Source: Pseudomonas sp. Irchel 3H7
GTDB taxonomy: Bacteria; Pseudomonadota; Gammaproteobacteria; Pseudomonadales; Pseudomonadaceae
NCBI RefSeq assembly: GCF_900187605.1
Contig: NZ_FYEA01000001.1
Span: 62,001-126,000 of the forward strand
Reading direction: 5' to 3'
Length of the DNA: 64,000 nt
The position numbers and the translations under genes are program-made. The notes below the pieces were generated by a model that was not told the DNA's origin, made no database searches, and worked only from the letters and a program-made list of their open reading frames with translations. Below, in pieces: positions 17,982-27,678 of this stretch (position 1 is the first letter of the stretch; every line of letters begins with the position of its first letter).

Positions 17982-19718
17982 ATGTCTGATAAGAAACCCA
18001 CCCTGCGCTCCGCCCAATGGTTTGGCACGGCCGACAAGAACGGCTTCATGTACCGCAGCTGGATGAAGAATCAGGGCATCGCCGACCACCAGTTTCACGG
18101 CAAGCCGATCATCGGCATCTGTAACACCTGGTCGGAACTGACCCCGTGCAACGCGCACTTCCGCCAGATCGCGGAGCACGTCAAACGCGGGGTGATCGAG
18201 GCTGGTGGTTTTCCAGTGGAATTCCCGGTGTTTTCCAACGGCGAATCGAACCTGCGTCCGACCGCCATGCTCACCCGCAACCTGGCGAGCATGGACGTTG
18301 AAGAAGCGATTCGCGGCAATCCGATCGACGGCGTAGTGCTGCTGACCGGTTGCGACAAAACCACTCCAGCGCTGCTGATGGGCGCGGCGAGTTGCGATGT
18401 GCCAGCGATTGTTGTGACCGGCGGGCCGATGCTCAACGGCAAGCACAAGGGCAAGGACATCGGCTCGGGCACGGTGGTCTGGCAGCTCAGCGAACAGGTC
18501 AAGGCCGGCACCATCACGATTGACGATTTCCTTGCAGCCGAGGGCGGCATGTCGCGTTCGGCGGGCACCTGCAACACCATGGGCACCGCATCGACCATGG
18601 CTTGCATGGCTGAAGCACTCGGCACTTCGCTGCCGCACAACGCGGCGATCCCGGCGGTGGATGCGCGGCGTTATGTGTTGGCGCACATGTCCGGCATGCG
18701 TGCGGTGGAGATGGTTCGCGAAGATCTGAAACTGTCGAAGATCCTCACTAAAGAAGCCTTCGAGAATGCTATCCGGGTCAACGCTGCCATCGGTGGTTCG
18801 ACCAACGCGGTGATTCACTTGAAAGCCATCGCCGGGCGCATCGGTGTTGAACTGGATCTGGACGACTGGACCCGCATCGGGCGCGGCATGCCGACCATCG
18901 TCGACCTGCAACCGTCGGGGCGTTTTCTGATGGAAGAGTTCTATTACGCCGGTGGTTTGCCAGCGGTGCTGCGTCGTCTCGGTGAGGCCAATCTGATCCC
19001 TAACCCGAATGCGCTGACGGTGAACGGCAAGTCGATCGGCGAGAACACCAAGGACGCGCCGATCTATGGCGAAGACGAGGTGATCCGCACGCTCGACAAT
19101 CCGATTCGCGCCGACGGTGGTATCTGCGTATTGCGCGGCAATCTGGCGCCGCTCGGCGCGGTACTCAAGCCGTCCGCTGCAACCCCGGAACTGATGCAGC
19201 ATCGCGGCCGCGCCGTGGTGTTCGAGAACTTCGACATGTACAAAGCGCGGATCAACGATCCGGAACTGGATGTCGATAAGGATTCGATTCTGGTGATGAA
19301 GAACTGCGGGCCGAAGGGTTATCCGGGCATGGCCGAAGTCGGCAACATGGGTTTGCCGGCCAAGTTGCTGGCGCAGGGTGTGACGGACATGGTGCGCATT
19401 TCCGATGCACGGATGAGCGGCACGGCGTATGGCACCGTAGTTTTGCACGTGGCGCCGGAAGCGGCGGCCGGCGGGCCTTTGGCGACAGTGAAGGAAGGCG
19501 ACTGGATCGAGCTGGATTGCGCCACCGGGCGTTTGCACCTGGATATTCCGGATGCTGAACTGGCGGCGCGCATGGCGGATCTGCAGCCACCGCAGCAGTT
19601 GCTGGTGGGCGGTTATCGTCAGCTGTACATCGACCATGTGTTGCAGGCGGATCAGGGCTGTGACTTCGATTTCCTTGTCGGTTGCCGAGGGGCTGAAGTG
19701 CCGCGCCATTCCCATTAA
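17982..19718 (+). CDS. IlvD/Edd-family pentonate dehydratase (L-arabinonate or D-xylonate dehydratase)
   Basis: A 578-residue IlvD/Edd dehydratase. Iron-sulfur ligands are in LTGCDKTTPA and the SAGTCNTMGTA segment; the C-terminal catalytic SDARMSGTAYGT motif is present. Sequence and length fit the sugar-acid branch rather than branched-chain amino acid IlvD. It converts an aldonic acid to 2-keto-3-deoxypentonate, substrate of the divergent AraD1 enzyme. The context proves a pentonate route but does not say whether L-arabinonate or D-xylonate is the main substrate. Confidence 0.9.
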   Translation: MSDKKPTLRSAQWFGTADKNGFMYRSWMKNQGIADHQFHGKPIIGICNTWSELTPCNAHFRQIAEHVKRGVIEAGGFPVEFPVFSNGESNLRPTAMLTRNLASMDVEEAIRGNPIDGVVLLTGCDKTTPALLMGAASCDVPAIVVTGGPMLNGKHKGKDIGSGTVVWQLSEQVKAGTITIDDFLAAEGGMSRSAGTCNTMGTASTMACMAEALGTSLPHNAAIPAVDARRYVLAHMSGMRAVEMVREDLKLSKILTKEAFENAIRVNAAIGGSTNAVIHLKAIAGRIGVELDLDDWTRIGRGMPTIVDLQPSGRFLMEEFYYAGGLPAVLRRLGEANLIPNPNALTVNGKSIGENTKDAPIYGEDEVIRTLDNPIRADGGICVLRGNLAPLGAVLKPSAATPELMQHRGRAVVFENFDMYKARINDPELDVDKDSILVMKNCGPKGYPGMAEVGNMGLPAKLLAQGVTDMVRISDARMSGTAYGTVVLHVAPEAAAGGPLATVKEGDWIELDCATGRLHLDIPDAELAARMADLQPPQQLLVGGYRQLYIDHVLQADQGCDFDFLVGCRGAEVPRHSH

Positions 19719-19720
19719 AA

Positions 19721-19798
19721 TCAAAAGATCGCAGCCTTCGGCAGCTCCTACATTGGAATGCATTTGATCGTTCCCACGCTCCGCGTGGGAACGATCAT
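19721..19798. repeat. Single REP plus GATCGTTCCCACGC hairpin
   Basis: A lone minus-oriented GGAGCTGCCGAAGGCTGCGA REP (19721-19751) followed by a complete GATCGTTCCC hairpin (about 19765-19798), directly after the dehydratase stop. Confidence 0.88.
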
Positions 19799-19871
19799 TA
19801 CCCGCCTCAAGATTGTCTGGTGCCTGCTATGATGCGCGGCATCTCCATCGCTCAGGATCGCGCCACTCCCC

Positions 19872-20591
19872 ATGGATTACCGCAAACCCTCCGACCGTAA
19901 AAGCATGCACTCGCGCATCGTCCAGGAACTGGGCATGCAGATCGTCTCCGGACGCTTTTTGCCCGACGACAAACTGCCTGCCGAAGCCTTGCTCTGCGAG
20001 GAGTACGCGGTCAGCCGGCCGGTATTGCGTGAAGCCACACGGGTATTGGTAGCCAAAGGTCTGGTGTATTCCAAGCCACGCGTGGGCACGGTGGTCAAAG
20101 CGCGCCGCGAGTGGCACATGCTCGATCCCGATGTACTGCATTGGCTGATGCAAAGCAGCCCGCAGAATGAATTCTTCAATGTGCTGACCAGTGTGCGCAG
20201 CATTATCGAACCGGCGGCTGCCGCCCTCGCCGCTCAACATGCGACCGAGGCGGATATTGCCGCAATTGGTGAGGCGTATCAGCGCATGGAAGCGGCGCCG
20301 ACACCGGAGGCTTTGTTGCAACCGGATCTGGATTTTCATAGCCGGATTGCTGATGCGACGCACAATGATTTGCTGGCGAACCTGTGCAATATGTTGTCGG
20401 TGGCGATTGCAGAGGCGTTGAAGCATTCGAATCAGCGGCCGAATCTGCATGAATTGGCGTTGCCTCGGCATAAGGCGATTCTTACGGCCATCGAGAATCG
20501 TGATGCCCTCGGTGCTCGGCATGCGACGTTGGTGCAGCTGGATGATGCGCGTAGTGCTTTGAGTGTTGTGCTTGGCGCTGAACTCACTTAA
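19872..20591 (+). CDS. FadR-type GntR regulator (FCD domain), pentonate cluster
   Basis: A 239-residue regulator. The winged helix-turn-helix spans roughly residues 10-75 (DDKLPAEALLCEEYAVSRPVLREATRVL), and a helical FCD ligand-binding domain follows, with the expected metal-binding Asp/His set (DLDFHSRIADAT; RHKAILTAIENRD; ARHATLVQL). FCD regulators sense small carboxylates and usually repress. It sits at the end of the pentonate cluster, and two TNGTNNNACNA sites lie in that cluster's divergent promoter, so it is the probable local repressor. Confidence 0.88.
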   Translation: MDYRKPSDRKSMHSRIVQELGMQIVSGRFLPDDKLPAEALLCEEYAVSRPVLREATRVLVAKGLVYSKPRVGTVVKARREWHMLDPDVLHWLMQSSPQNEFFNVLTSVRSIIEPAAAALAAQHATEADIAAIGEAYQRMEAAPTPEALLQPDLDFHSRIADATHNDLLANLCNMLSVAIAEALKHSNQRPNLHELALPRHKAILTAIENRDALGARHATLVQLDDARSALSVVLGAELT

Positions 20592-20607
20592 CGCTTGAGA
20601 TCCTCTG

Positions 20608-20800
20608 CCCTCACCCTAGCCCTCCCGAAACGTCGGACCGCCCAGAGGTAGAGGGGACCGATTGGGGGATATTCGAGATTTACGCCGACTTGAACGATTT
20701 GCTGTGAATCCATAATCGACTCGGTATCTCAGGTCGATGGATCAAGCCGCACACCTCGGTCAGTCCCCTCTCCCTCCGGGAGAGGGTTAGGGTGAGGGGC
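20608..20800. repeat. Imperfect inverted repeat, CCCTCACCCTAGCCCTC family
   Basis: Arms of the type CCCTCACCCTAGCCCTC and GAGAGGGTTAGGGTGAGGG enclose about 150 bp without a gene. The same arms recur at 31607-31866. No coding potential is seen inside. Confidence 0.75.
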
Positions 20801-20818
20801 TCTTGATCTTAAAACACA

Positions 20819-20852
20819 AAAAAAGCCGCAACCCAAAGGTTGCGGCTTTGTC
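20819..20852 (-). terminator. Intrinsic terminator (RND permease operon; possibly bidirectional)
   Basis: Perfect stem AAAGCCGCAACC / GGTTGCGGCTTT with a 4-base loop; read on the minus strand it is followed by a run of T. It lies 17 bp past the RND stop. Confidence 0.8.
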
Positions 20853-20868
20853 GTTTCAGCCCTTCAGA

Positions 20869-23253
20869 TCAATGCGCAAACAGCGAATTGCCCTTCTGCC
20901 CCGCCAGTTTCTCCGGCTTGATCAGGAACTTCGCCAGTGCCGGCAGCAGCCACAGCGCACCGAACATGTTCCACAGCAGCATGAAGGTCAGCATCAGACC
21001 CATGTCGGCCTGGAACTTGATCGCCGAGAAGATCCAGGTGCACACGCCGATCGCCAGGCACAGGCCGGTGAACAGCACCGCTTTACCGGTGGATTTCAGC
21101 GTCTGGTAATAGGCTTCCTGCAGCGGCAGACCGGCGCGCAGGAAACTTTCCAGACGGCTGTAGATGTAGATGCCGTAGTCGACACCAATCCCCACACCCA
21201 GCGCCACCACTGGCAACGTTGCGACTTTCACGCCGATGCCCATGAACGCCATCAGCGCGTTGCCGAGAACCGAGGTCAGCACCAACGGCAGGACGATGCA
21301 CAGGGTCGCCGCCCACGAACGGAAGGTGATCATGCACATCACCGCCACGCAGATGTACACCAGAACCAGGATAGTCAGCTCAGCCTGTTTGATGACTTCG
21401 TTGGTGGCCGCTTCGATCCCGGCGTTACCGGCAGCAAGGATGAATTCCAGGCCGTCCTTGTTATTTTCCTGGGCAAATTCCTGCACCGCGTGCACCGCAC
21501 GATCGAGGGTTTCGGCCTTGTGATCGTTGAGGAACACCAGCACCGGCGCCAGCGAGCAACTGTTGTTGTACAAGCCATCGGCACGGGCAATCGAGTTGTT
21601 CAGCACGTCCGGGTTGCGCGACAGGGTTTCCCATTTCAGGTTGCCCTCGTTCATGCCCTTGATCATCTGTTTGGACACGGTCACCAGCGAGATCGCCGAC
21701 TGCACGCCCTCGGTGTTCTGCATCTTCCACATCAACTGATCGATCGGCGCCATGGCTTCATAACGCGAACAGCCTTCGGCTTTGGTCTTGACCATCACCA
21801 CCAGTACGTCAGAGCTGGTGGAGTAATTGCTGATGATGAAGTTGTTGTCCTTGTTGTAGCGCGAGTCCGGACGTAGCTCCGGTGCGCCCTGATCGAGGTC
21901 GCCGATTTTCAGGTTCTGGCTGTACCAGAGGCCGCCACCGAAGGCGATCAGCGCCAGCACCACCGAAATGCGTGCGACTTTCGGATTGGCGAAATTCGAC
22001 AGCAGCCGCCAGAACGGATGTTCGCGGTTCGCGTCTTTCTTGCTCTTGGCAATCGCGCGCTTGCTGATGCCGACATAGGAAATCGCCACCGGCAGCAGAA
22101 TCAGGTTGGTGAAGACGATCACCGCCACGCCGATGGAGGCGCCGATGGCCAGTTCACGGATCACGCCGATATCGATGATCAATAGCGTGATGAAACCCAC
22201 CGCATCCGCCAGAATCGCGATCATCCCCGGCAGGAACAGTTGCCGGAAGGTCCGCCGCGCTGCGGTCAGCGCGTTGTCGGCCTCACTGGATTGCAGGGCG
22301 ATACCGTTGATCTTCTGCACGCCGTGGGAAATACCGATGGCGAAGATCAGGAATGGCACCAGCATCGAATACGGATCAAGCCCGAAGCCAAAGAAGTGCA
22401 TCAGACCGAGCTGCCAGACCACCGCCACCAGCGTCGTGCTCAACACCGCAATGGTGCTGCGTACGCAGTTGGTGAACCACAGCAGCAGAATCAGGGTAAT
22501 GACGAAGGCGATGCCGAAGAACAGCACGACCATCACCAGACCATCGATCAGGTCGCCGACCTTCTTGGCGAAACCGACGATGTGGATTTTGACGTTGGGG
22601 TTCTGCGCTTCGAACTTGTTGCGGATCTTGTCTTCGAGTTCATGGGAGAACTTGCGGTAGTCCAGCGCGAGCAACTTGCCCTGGTCTTCCGGGTCCGGGT
22701 AGGACTCCAGCAGCGGGATGTCGACGATGCTCGACTTGAAGTCGTTGGCCACCAGACGCCCGACCTGGCCGGACTTGAGCACGTTGTTGCGCAGCAGATC
22801 GAGGCTGTCCTGCGAGCCGTTGTAGCTCTGCGGGATCACTTCACCGCCGGCAAAACCCTCTTCGGTCACTTCGGTCCAGCGTACGCTCGGACTCCACAGC
22901 GACTTCAGCCCGGAACGGTCAACGCCGGAGATGTAGAACACCTCGTCGTTGATCTGGCGCAGGGTCTCCATGTACTCCTTGGAGAAGATGTCGCCGTCCT
23001 TGGCTTCCACCGAAATGCGCACGGTGTTGCCCAGGTTCGCCAGATCGTTGCGGTGCTCCATCATCTTTTCGATGAAGGGATGCTTGAGCGGGATCATTTT
23101 TTCGAAACTGGTCGACGGCCGGATCAGCGTGGCCTGCCAGAACAGGAAAATGCTCACCACCAGACAGATCAGGATCACGGCCGGGCGGTTGTTGAAAATC
23201 AGGCGCTCAAGAAACGTCGCCTTGTCCTGCTGAGGAGTGATCAAGGAAGTCAT
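20869..23253 (-). CDS. MMPL/RND-superfamily permease
   Basis: A 794-residue RND permease of the HAE2/MMPL-like type with about 12 helices in two symmetrical halves, each preceded by a large periplasmic loop (N-terminal helix near residues 25-45, then the loop to about 235). The second half contains GVGIGVDYGIYIYSRLE, the conserved helix-4 motif. Such proteins export lipids or hydrophobic compounds, and none of the usual membrane-fusion or outer-membrane partners is nearby. The start overlaps the upstream YCF48-like gene by 4 bp. Substrate unknown. Confidence 0.88.
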   Translation of the reverse strand: MTSLITPQQDKATFLERLIFNNRPAVILICLVVSIFLFWQATLIRPSTSFEKMIPLKHPFIEKMMEHRNDLANLGNTVRISVEAKDGDIFSKEYMETLRQINDEVFYISGVDRSGLKSLWSPSVRWTEVTEEGFAGGEVIPQSYNGSQDSLDLLRNNVLKSGQVGRLVANDFKSSIVDIPLLESYPDPEDQGKLLALDYRKFSHELEDKIRNKFEAQNPNVKIHIVGFAKKVGDLIDGLVMVVLFFGIAFVITLILLLWFTNCVRSTIAVLSTTLVAVVWQLGLMHFFGFGLDPYSMLVPFLIFAIGISHGVQKINGIALQSSEADNALTAARRTFRQLFLPGMIAILADAVGFITLLIIDIGVIRELAIGASIGVAVIVFTNLILLPVAISYVGISKRAIAKSKKDANREHPFWRLLSNFANPKVARISVVLALIAFGGGLWYSQNLKIGDLDQGAPELRPDSRYNKDNNFIISNYSTSSDVLVVMVKTKAEGCSRYEAMAPIDQLMWKMQNTEGVQSAISLVTVSKQMIKGMNEGNLKWETLSRNPDVLNNSIARADGLYNNSCSLAPVLVFLNDHKAETLDRAVHAVQEFAQENNKDGLEFILAAGNAGIEAATNEVIKQAELTILVLVYICVAVMCMITFRSWAATLCIVLPLVLTSVLGNALMAFMGIGVKVATLPVVALGVGIGVDYGIYIYSRLESFLRAGLPLQEAYYQTLKSTGKAVLFTGLCLAIGVCTWIFSAIKFQADMGLMLTFMLLWNMFGALWLLPALAKFLIKPEKLAGQKGNSLFAH

Positions 23254-24293
23254 AGCCCCGCCTTCTTGTTATTGATCTCGGCACCGTTTGGCTGCGTGGT
23301 GTGAAGCCCACCCTGCCCGCTCAGAATCAAGTTGCCGTCGCCGGCAGCGGTGACCGATGACAGCGAGATGCGGTCCGGACGGTTGAACACGCTGAAGGTT
23401 TCGCCGTTGTCGCTGCTGCTGATCACCGAACCGCCGTTGCCGACGATGACGATCGAGCCATCCGGGAGCAAGGTTGCGCCGGACAAGCCGAATTCCAGCG
23501 CACCGCGTGCGGCTTTCAGTTCGACCTGTTGCCAGTTGCTGCCGAAATCGGTGGAGCGGTAGAGATTGCCGCGCAAGCCGTAGGCCAGCAGGGTCTGCGG
23601 TTGGGCTGTGCCGATCACGCCGAAGAGCGAACCTTCGTACGGGCCTTCGAGTTTTTCCCAGGTCTGACCGTCGTCGGCGGAGCGGAACATGCTGCCCGAC
23701 TCGCCAACGATGAACAGCCCGGCGTCTTTCACCGCGGCGATGGCGTTAAGGTGGAATTGATCTTCGTTGTCGAGGCGGTCGCTGACGTCTTCCCAGTTCT
23801 TGCCGCCGTCGGTGGTTTCCAGCAGCGCGCCGTACGCGCCCACAGCGAGGCCACTGTTGACGTCCTTGAACCAGACGTCGAGCAGCGGCGACTCACGTTT
23901 GAGGTCTTCGAATTGCTTGGTCCAGGTCAGACCGCCGTCTGCGCTGGCGAGGATTTGCGCGTCGTGGCCGACCGCCCAGCCGTGCTTGTCGTCGACAAAG
24001 TACACCGCCGTCAGCAGTTGCCGGGTCGGCACTTTGGCCTGGGTCCAGGTTTTGCCCTGGTCATCGGAATAGAGAATGTGCCCACGATCGCCGACCGCGA
24101 CCAGGCGCGCGCCAGCGTGGACGACATCGAGAATCAGACTTTTCGCGGCTTTCGCAGATTCGGTGGCATAGACCACGTCAGCCGGGGCCTCGGCGGCAAT
24201 CACAGGTGCCGATAACGTGGCAAAGCCCAGCAGAGAGAGTGCTGTGGCCAGCAACGCGGTGTTGCGTAACGCCGGCGGGCGGCAACGACTCAT
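23250..24293 (-). CDS. Exported YCF48-type beta-propeller protein
   Basis: A 347-residue protein with a signal peptide (ending near PVIAAEA) and repeated sialidase-type blades with Asp-box-like motifs (YSDDQGKTWTQ, SADGGLTWTK, TTDGGKNWE, SADDGQTWEK, STDFGSNWQ). This is the YCF48/photosystem-assembly-like family, which occurs in non-photosynthetic bacteria beside MMPL/RND permeases. It precedes the RND gene with a 4-bp overlap, so a periplasmic accessory role for the permease is likely. In many pseudomonads the pair is joined by DUF1302 and DUF1329 genes; these are absent here. Confidence 0.85.
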   Translation of the reverse strand: MSRCRPPALRNTALLATALSLLGFATLSAPVIAAEAPADVVYATESAKAAKSLILDVVHAGARLVAVGDRGHILYSDDQGKTWTQAKVPTRQLLTAVYFVDDKHGWAVGHDAQILASADGGLTWTKQFEDLKRESPLLDVWFKDVNSGLAVGAYGALLETTDGGKNWEDVSDRLDNEDQFHLNAIAAVKDAGLFIVGESGSMFRSADDGQTWEKLEGPYEGSLFGVIGTAQPQTLLAYGLRGNLYRSTDFGSNWQQVELKAARGALEFGLSGATLLPDGSIVIVGNGGSVISSSDNGETFSVFNRPDRISLSSVTAAGDGNLILSGQGGLHTTQPNGAEINNKKAGL

Positions 24294-24500
24294 AGACCTT
24301 CCCCTATTTATTATTGTTAGGCCATCTGGCCTTCAAGGGCGCCGCAAGTGTGCTCCGCTGATGGCTGGTCAGAAGCATAGTCCTGAAACCCGCAATCCAG
24401 AGCCACTTCGGAAGCTGGCTCATCCTATCGGGCTTTCGAAACGTCTGACAATCGGCGCCACGTTATCTTTTGTTAACCGCATTGCTGACGAATTTCACCC

Positions 24501-24589
24501 TGTAGGAGTGAGCCTGCTCGCGATAGCGGTGTATCAGGTAAGAATTCATTGACTGACACACCGCTATCGCGAGCAGGCTCACTCCTACA
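24501..24589. repeat. REPIN, GGAGTGAGCCTGCTCGCGA family
   Basis: Inverted pair in the 439-bp gap between the divergent YCF48-like and DUF1185 genes. The rest of the gap holds the operator at 24681 and no gene. Confidence 0.92.
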
Positions 24590-24680
24590 GGGGGTCGTGG
24601 GGGCTTTGGGATTTGAATACATGACCATTCGCCGGGGTGATGCGGCAAAAGTTACCGGGGGGACTTGCACGATCGGTATT

Positions 24681-24692
24681 ATGGTATACCAT
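24681..24692. promoter_or_regulatory. Operator candidate A, ATGGTATACCAT
   Basis: Perfect 12-bp palindrome 40 bp upstream of the DUF1185 start. The core TGGTATACCA recurs at 30451 and 63146 and, with one change, at 31950 and 62973. The FCD-type GntR regulator encoded at 28743 is the probable ligand. Confidence 0.65.
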
Positions 24693-24732
24693 CAGACGCA
24701 CAGACACTCTCAATCCCTCAACGGAGCAGCTC

Positions 24733-25323
24733 ATGAGTTTCGAAATTCGCAAGATCGTCAGCTATGTCGAAGAAACCTTCATCGAAGGCGGCAAGGCCAC
24801 CGACAAGCCAGTGACCATGGTCGGTCTCGCCGTGGTGATGAAAAACCCTTGGGTGGGCAACGGTTTCGTGGAAGACCTCAAGCCGCAGATTCGCGCTAAC
24901 TGTTCTGACCTCGGTGCACTGATGGTTGAGCGTCTGGTCGGCATCATCGGCGGTGCGGAAAGAATCGAGGCCTACGGCAAAGCCGCTGTGGTCGGTGCTG
25001 ATGGCGAGATCGAACACGCCTCCGCCGTGATCCACACCCTGCGCTTCGGCAACCACTACCGCGAAGCCGTAAATGCCAAGAGCTACCTGAGCTTCACCAA
25101 CAAGCGCGGCGGCCCGGGCACCTCGATTCAGATCCCGATGATGCACAAGGACGACGAAGGTCAGCGTTCGCACTACATCACCCTGGAAATGCAGATCGAA
25201 GACGCGCCGCGTGCCGACGAAATCGTCGTCGTGCTGGGTTGCGCCGACGGTGGTCGCCTGCACCCGCGCATCGGTAACCGCTACATCGATCTGGAAGAAC
25301 TGGCCGCCGAAAAAGCCCAGTAA
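24733..25323 (+). CDS. DUF1185 'amino acid synthesis' family protein
   Basis: A 196-residue cytosolic protein of the AA_synth (DUF1185) family, starting MSFEIRKIVSYVEETF at 24733 with ACGGAG just upstream. Conserved-looking blocks are ALMVERLVGIIGGAERIEAYGKAAVVG and KRGGPGTSIQIPMMHKDD. Members occur in catabolic operons with flavin-dependent monooxygenases; the name is historical and no reaction can be assigned from the sequence. It is the first gene of a four-gene operon under operator candidate A. A hydrolytic or isomerising step on a ring-opened intermediate is a guess only. Confidence 0.85.
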   Translation: MSFEIRKIVSYVEETFIEGGKATDKPVTMVGLAVVMKNPWVGNGFVEDLKPQIRANCSDLGALMVERLVGIIGGAERIEAYGKAAVVGADGEIEHASAVIHTLRFGNHYREAVNAKSYLSFTNKRGGPGTSIQIPMMHKDDEGQRSHYITLEMQIEDAPRADEIVVVLGCADGGRLHPRIGNRYIDLEELAAEKAQ

Positions 25324-25354
25324 TCACAATAAAAAGGCACTGCAGGAGCGCTCC

Positions 25355-26188
25355 ATGATTCGGCTCACCGCTGAACTCACCCCGGCTGGCACCAGTTACC
25401 TGGCGACCGGCCAAGGCCAGCCCGTGGTTTTGATCCACGGCGTGGGCCTGAACAAAGAAATGTGGGGCGGGCAGATTGTCGGCCTGTCCAGCCAGTACCG
25501 GGTGATCGCCTACGACATGCTCGGCCATGGCGCGAGCCCGCGACCGGCCAGCGGCACCGCCCTGCTCGGTTACGCCGATCAGTTGCTGGAGCTGCTCGAT
25601 CACCTGAATCTGGCGCAGGCAGCGGTGATCGGTTTCTCCATGGGCGGTCTGGTCGCGCGCGCCTTTGCCCTGCATTACCCGGAGCGCCTGCAAAGCCTGG
25701 TGGTGTTGAACAGTGTGTTCAACCGCAGTGAAGAACAGCGTGCCGGCGTCATCGCGCGCACCGCGCAAGCCGCCGAACATGGCCCGGACGCCAATGCCGA
25801 AGCGGCGCTGTCACGCTGGTTCAGCCGCGAATATCAGGCAGCCAACCCGGCGCAGATCGCTGCGATCCGCCAGACCCTGGCCGGCAATGATCCGCAAGGC
25901 TATCTGACCACCTACGAATTGTTCGCCACCCAAGACATGTACCGCGCCGACGACCTGGGCAGCATTCAGGCGCCGACGCTGATCGCCACCGGTGAACTGG
26001 ATCCGGGTTCGACCCCGGAAATGGCCGAGCAACTGGCCCGACGCATCCCCGGTGCGAAGGTTGCCGTGCTGTCTGAGCAACGGCATATGATGCCCGTAGA
26101 GTCGCCGCGTCTGGTCAATCAGACGCTGCTGGAATTTCTCGAATTCGCACACTCCCGACAAAACCATATAAAGGGGATCGTTGCATGA
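25355..26188 (+). CDS. Alpha/beta-fold hydrolase
   Basis: A 277-residue hydrolase. Oxyanion segment LIHGVGLNKEMW, nucleophile elbow GFSMGG (Ser near 95), acid residue in the ATGELDPGSTP region and catalytic His in SEQRHMMPVE complete the triad. It resembles carbon-carbon or ester/amide hydrolases of ring-cleavage pathways (3-oxoadipate enol-lactonase-like). It lies between the DUF1185 gene and the aldehyde dehydrogenase and overlaps the latter by 4 bp, so it probably cleaves an intermediate to give an aldehyde or a semialdehyde precursor. Confidence 0.85.
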   Translation: MIRLTAELTPAGTSYLATGQGQPVVLIHGVGLNKEMWGGQIVGLSSQYRVIAYDMLGHGASPRPASGTALLGYADQLLELLDHLNLAQAAVIGFSMGGLVARAFALHYPERLQSLVVLNSVFNRSEEQRAGVIARTAQAAEHGPDANAEAALSRWFSREYQAANPAQIAAIRQTLAGNDPQGYLTTYELFATQDMYRADDLGSIQAPTLIATGELDPGSTPEMAEQLARRIPGAKVAVLSEQRHMMPVESPRLVNQTLLEFLEFAHSRQNHIKGIVA

Positions 26189-27666
26189 CACTCGCACGCT
26201 TCCAGATGTGCATCGGCGGAGAATGGGTCGACGCCCTCTCCGGCAAGACTTTCGAAAGCCTGAATCCGGCCACGGCACAAGCCTGGGCCGAATTGCCTGA
26301 CGCTGATGAAGCGGATGTCGAACGCGCCGTGCAATCGGCACAGACTGCTTTCGACAGCCCGGCGTGGCGCGGCCTGACCGCCACTGCTCGCGGCAAACTG
26401 CTGCGCCGTCTCGGCGACTTGATCGCCGAAAACAAAGAACAACTGGCGCAGCTGGAAAGCCGCGACAACGGCAAGCTGATCCGCGAAACCCGTGGCCAGG
26501 TCAGTTATCTGCCGGAGTTCTTCCACTACACCGCCGGCCTTGCCGACAAGCTTGAAGGCGGCACCCTGCCGCTGGATAAGCCCGATCTGTTTGCCTACAC
26601 CGTGCATGAAGCAATGGGTGTGGTCGCCGCGATCATTCCGTGGAACAGCCCGCTGTACCTGACAGCGATCAAGCTCGCCCCGGCCCTCGCCGCCGGTAAC
26701 ACGATCGTGATCAAGCCGTCCGAGCACGCTTCGGCGACCATTCTTGAGCTGGCGCGTCTGGCCCTCGAAGCGGGGATCCCGCCGGGCGTGGTCAACGTCG
26801 TCACCGGTTACGGCCCAAGCACCGGCGCCGCCCTCACTCGCCATCCGTTGATCCGCAAAATCGCCTTCACTGGCGGCGCAGCGACGGCGCGGCATGTGGT
26901 GCGCAGCAGCGCCGAGAACTTCGCCAAGCTGTCGCTGGAACTGGGCGGCAAGTCACCGAACATCATCTTCGCCGACGCCGATCTGGACAGCGCGATCAAC
27001 GGTGCGATTGCCGGGATCTACGCGGCGTCCGGACAGAGTTGCGTGTCCGGTTCACGGCTGTTGGTGCAGGACGAAATCTACGACGAGTTCGTCAACCGAC
27101 TGGTCGAACGCGCCCAGCGCATTCGCATCGGCAACCCGCAGGAAGACAACAGTGAAATGGGCCCAATGGCCACCGCGCAGCAACTGGCGGTTGTCGAAGG
27201 TCTGGTCGCGGATGCCATCGCCGAGGGCGCGCGCTTGCGTACCGGCGGCAAGCGCCCGACCGATCTCGGCGAAGGCTGGTTCTATGAGCCGACGCTGTTC
27301 GAATGCGACCGCAATTCGATGAAGATCATGCAGGAAGAAGTCTTCGGCCCGGTGGCGTCGGTGATTCGCTTCAAAGATGAAGCCGAGGCACTGGCGATCG
27401 CCAACGACTCACAGTTCGGCCTCGCCGCTGGCATCTGGACGCGTGATTTAGGCCGCGCTCATCGCCTCGCTCGCGATGTTCGCTCGGGAATTATCTGGGT
27501 CAACACTTACCGTGCGGTGTCAGCGATGGCACCGATCGGCGGCTTCAAGAACAGTGGCTATGGACGCGAAAGCGGCATCGATTCGGTGCTGGCCTACACC
27601 GAACTGAAAACGGTGTGGATCAACCTCTCCCAGGCACCGATGCCTGATCCGTTTGTGATGCGCTAG
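26185..27666 (+). CDS. NAD(P)-dependent aldehyde dehydrogenase
   Basis: A 493-residue aldehyde dehydrogenase with all family motifs: IIPWNSPLYL, GFT-like IAFTGGAATARHV, ELGGKSPNIIF (general-base Glu) and the catalytic Cys in ASGQSCVSGSR, then EEVFGPVASV and IGGFKNSGYGRESG. The substrate cannot be read from the sequence. Its place after the hydrolase and before the flavin reductase suggests oxidation of a semialdehyde made during breakdown of the cluster's substrate. Confidence 0.9.
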   Translation: MTLARFQMCIGGEWVDALSGKTFESLNPATAQAWAELPDADEADVERAVQSAQTAFDSPAWRGLTATARGKLLRRLGDLIAENKEQLAQLESRDNGKLIRETRGQVSYLPEFFHYTAGLADKLEGGTLPLDKPDLFAYTVHEAMGVVAAIIPWNSPLYLTAIKLAPALAAGNTIVIKPSEHASATILELARLALEAGIPPGVVNVVTGYGPSTGAALTRHPLIRKIAFTGGAATARHVVRSSAENFAKLSLELGGKSPNIIFADADLDSAINGAIAGIYAASGQSCVSGSRLLVQDEIYDEFVNRLVERAQRIRIGNPQEDNSEMGPMATAQQLAVVEGLVADAIAEGARLRTGGKRPTDLGEGWFYEPTLFECDRNSMKIMQEEVFGPVASVIRFKDEAEALAIANDSQFGLAAGIWTRDLGRAHRLARDVRSGIIWVNTYRAVSAMAPIGGFKNSGYGRESGIDSVLAYTELKTVWINLSQAPMPDPFVMR

Positions 27667-27678
27667 GAGTCCTGCGAA

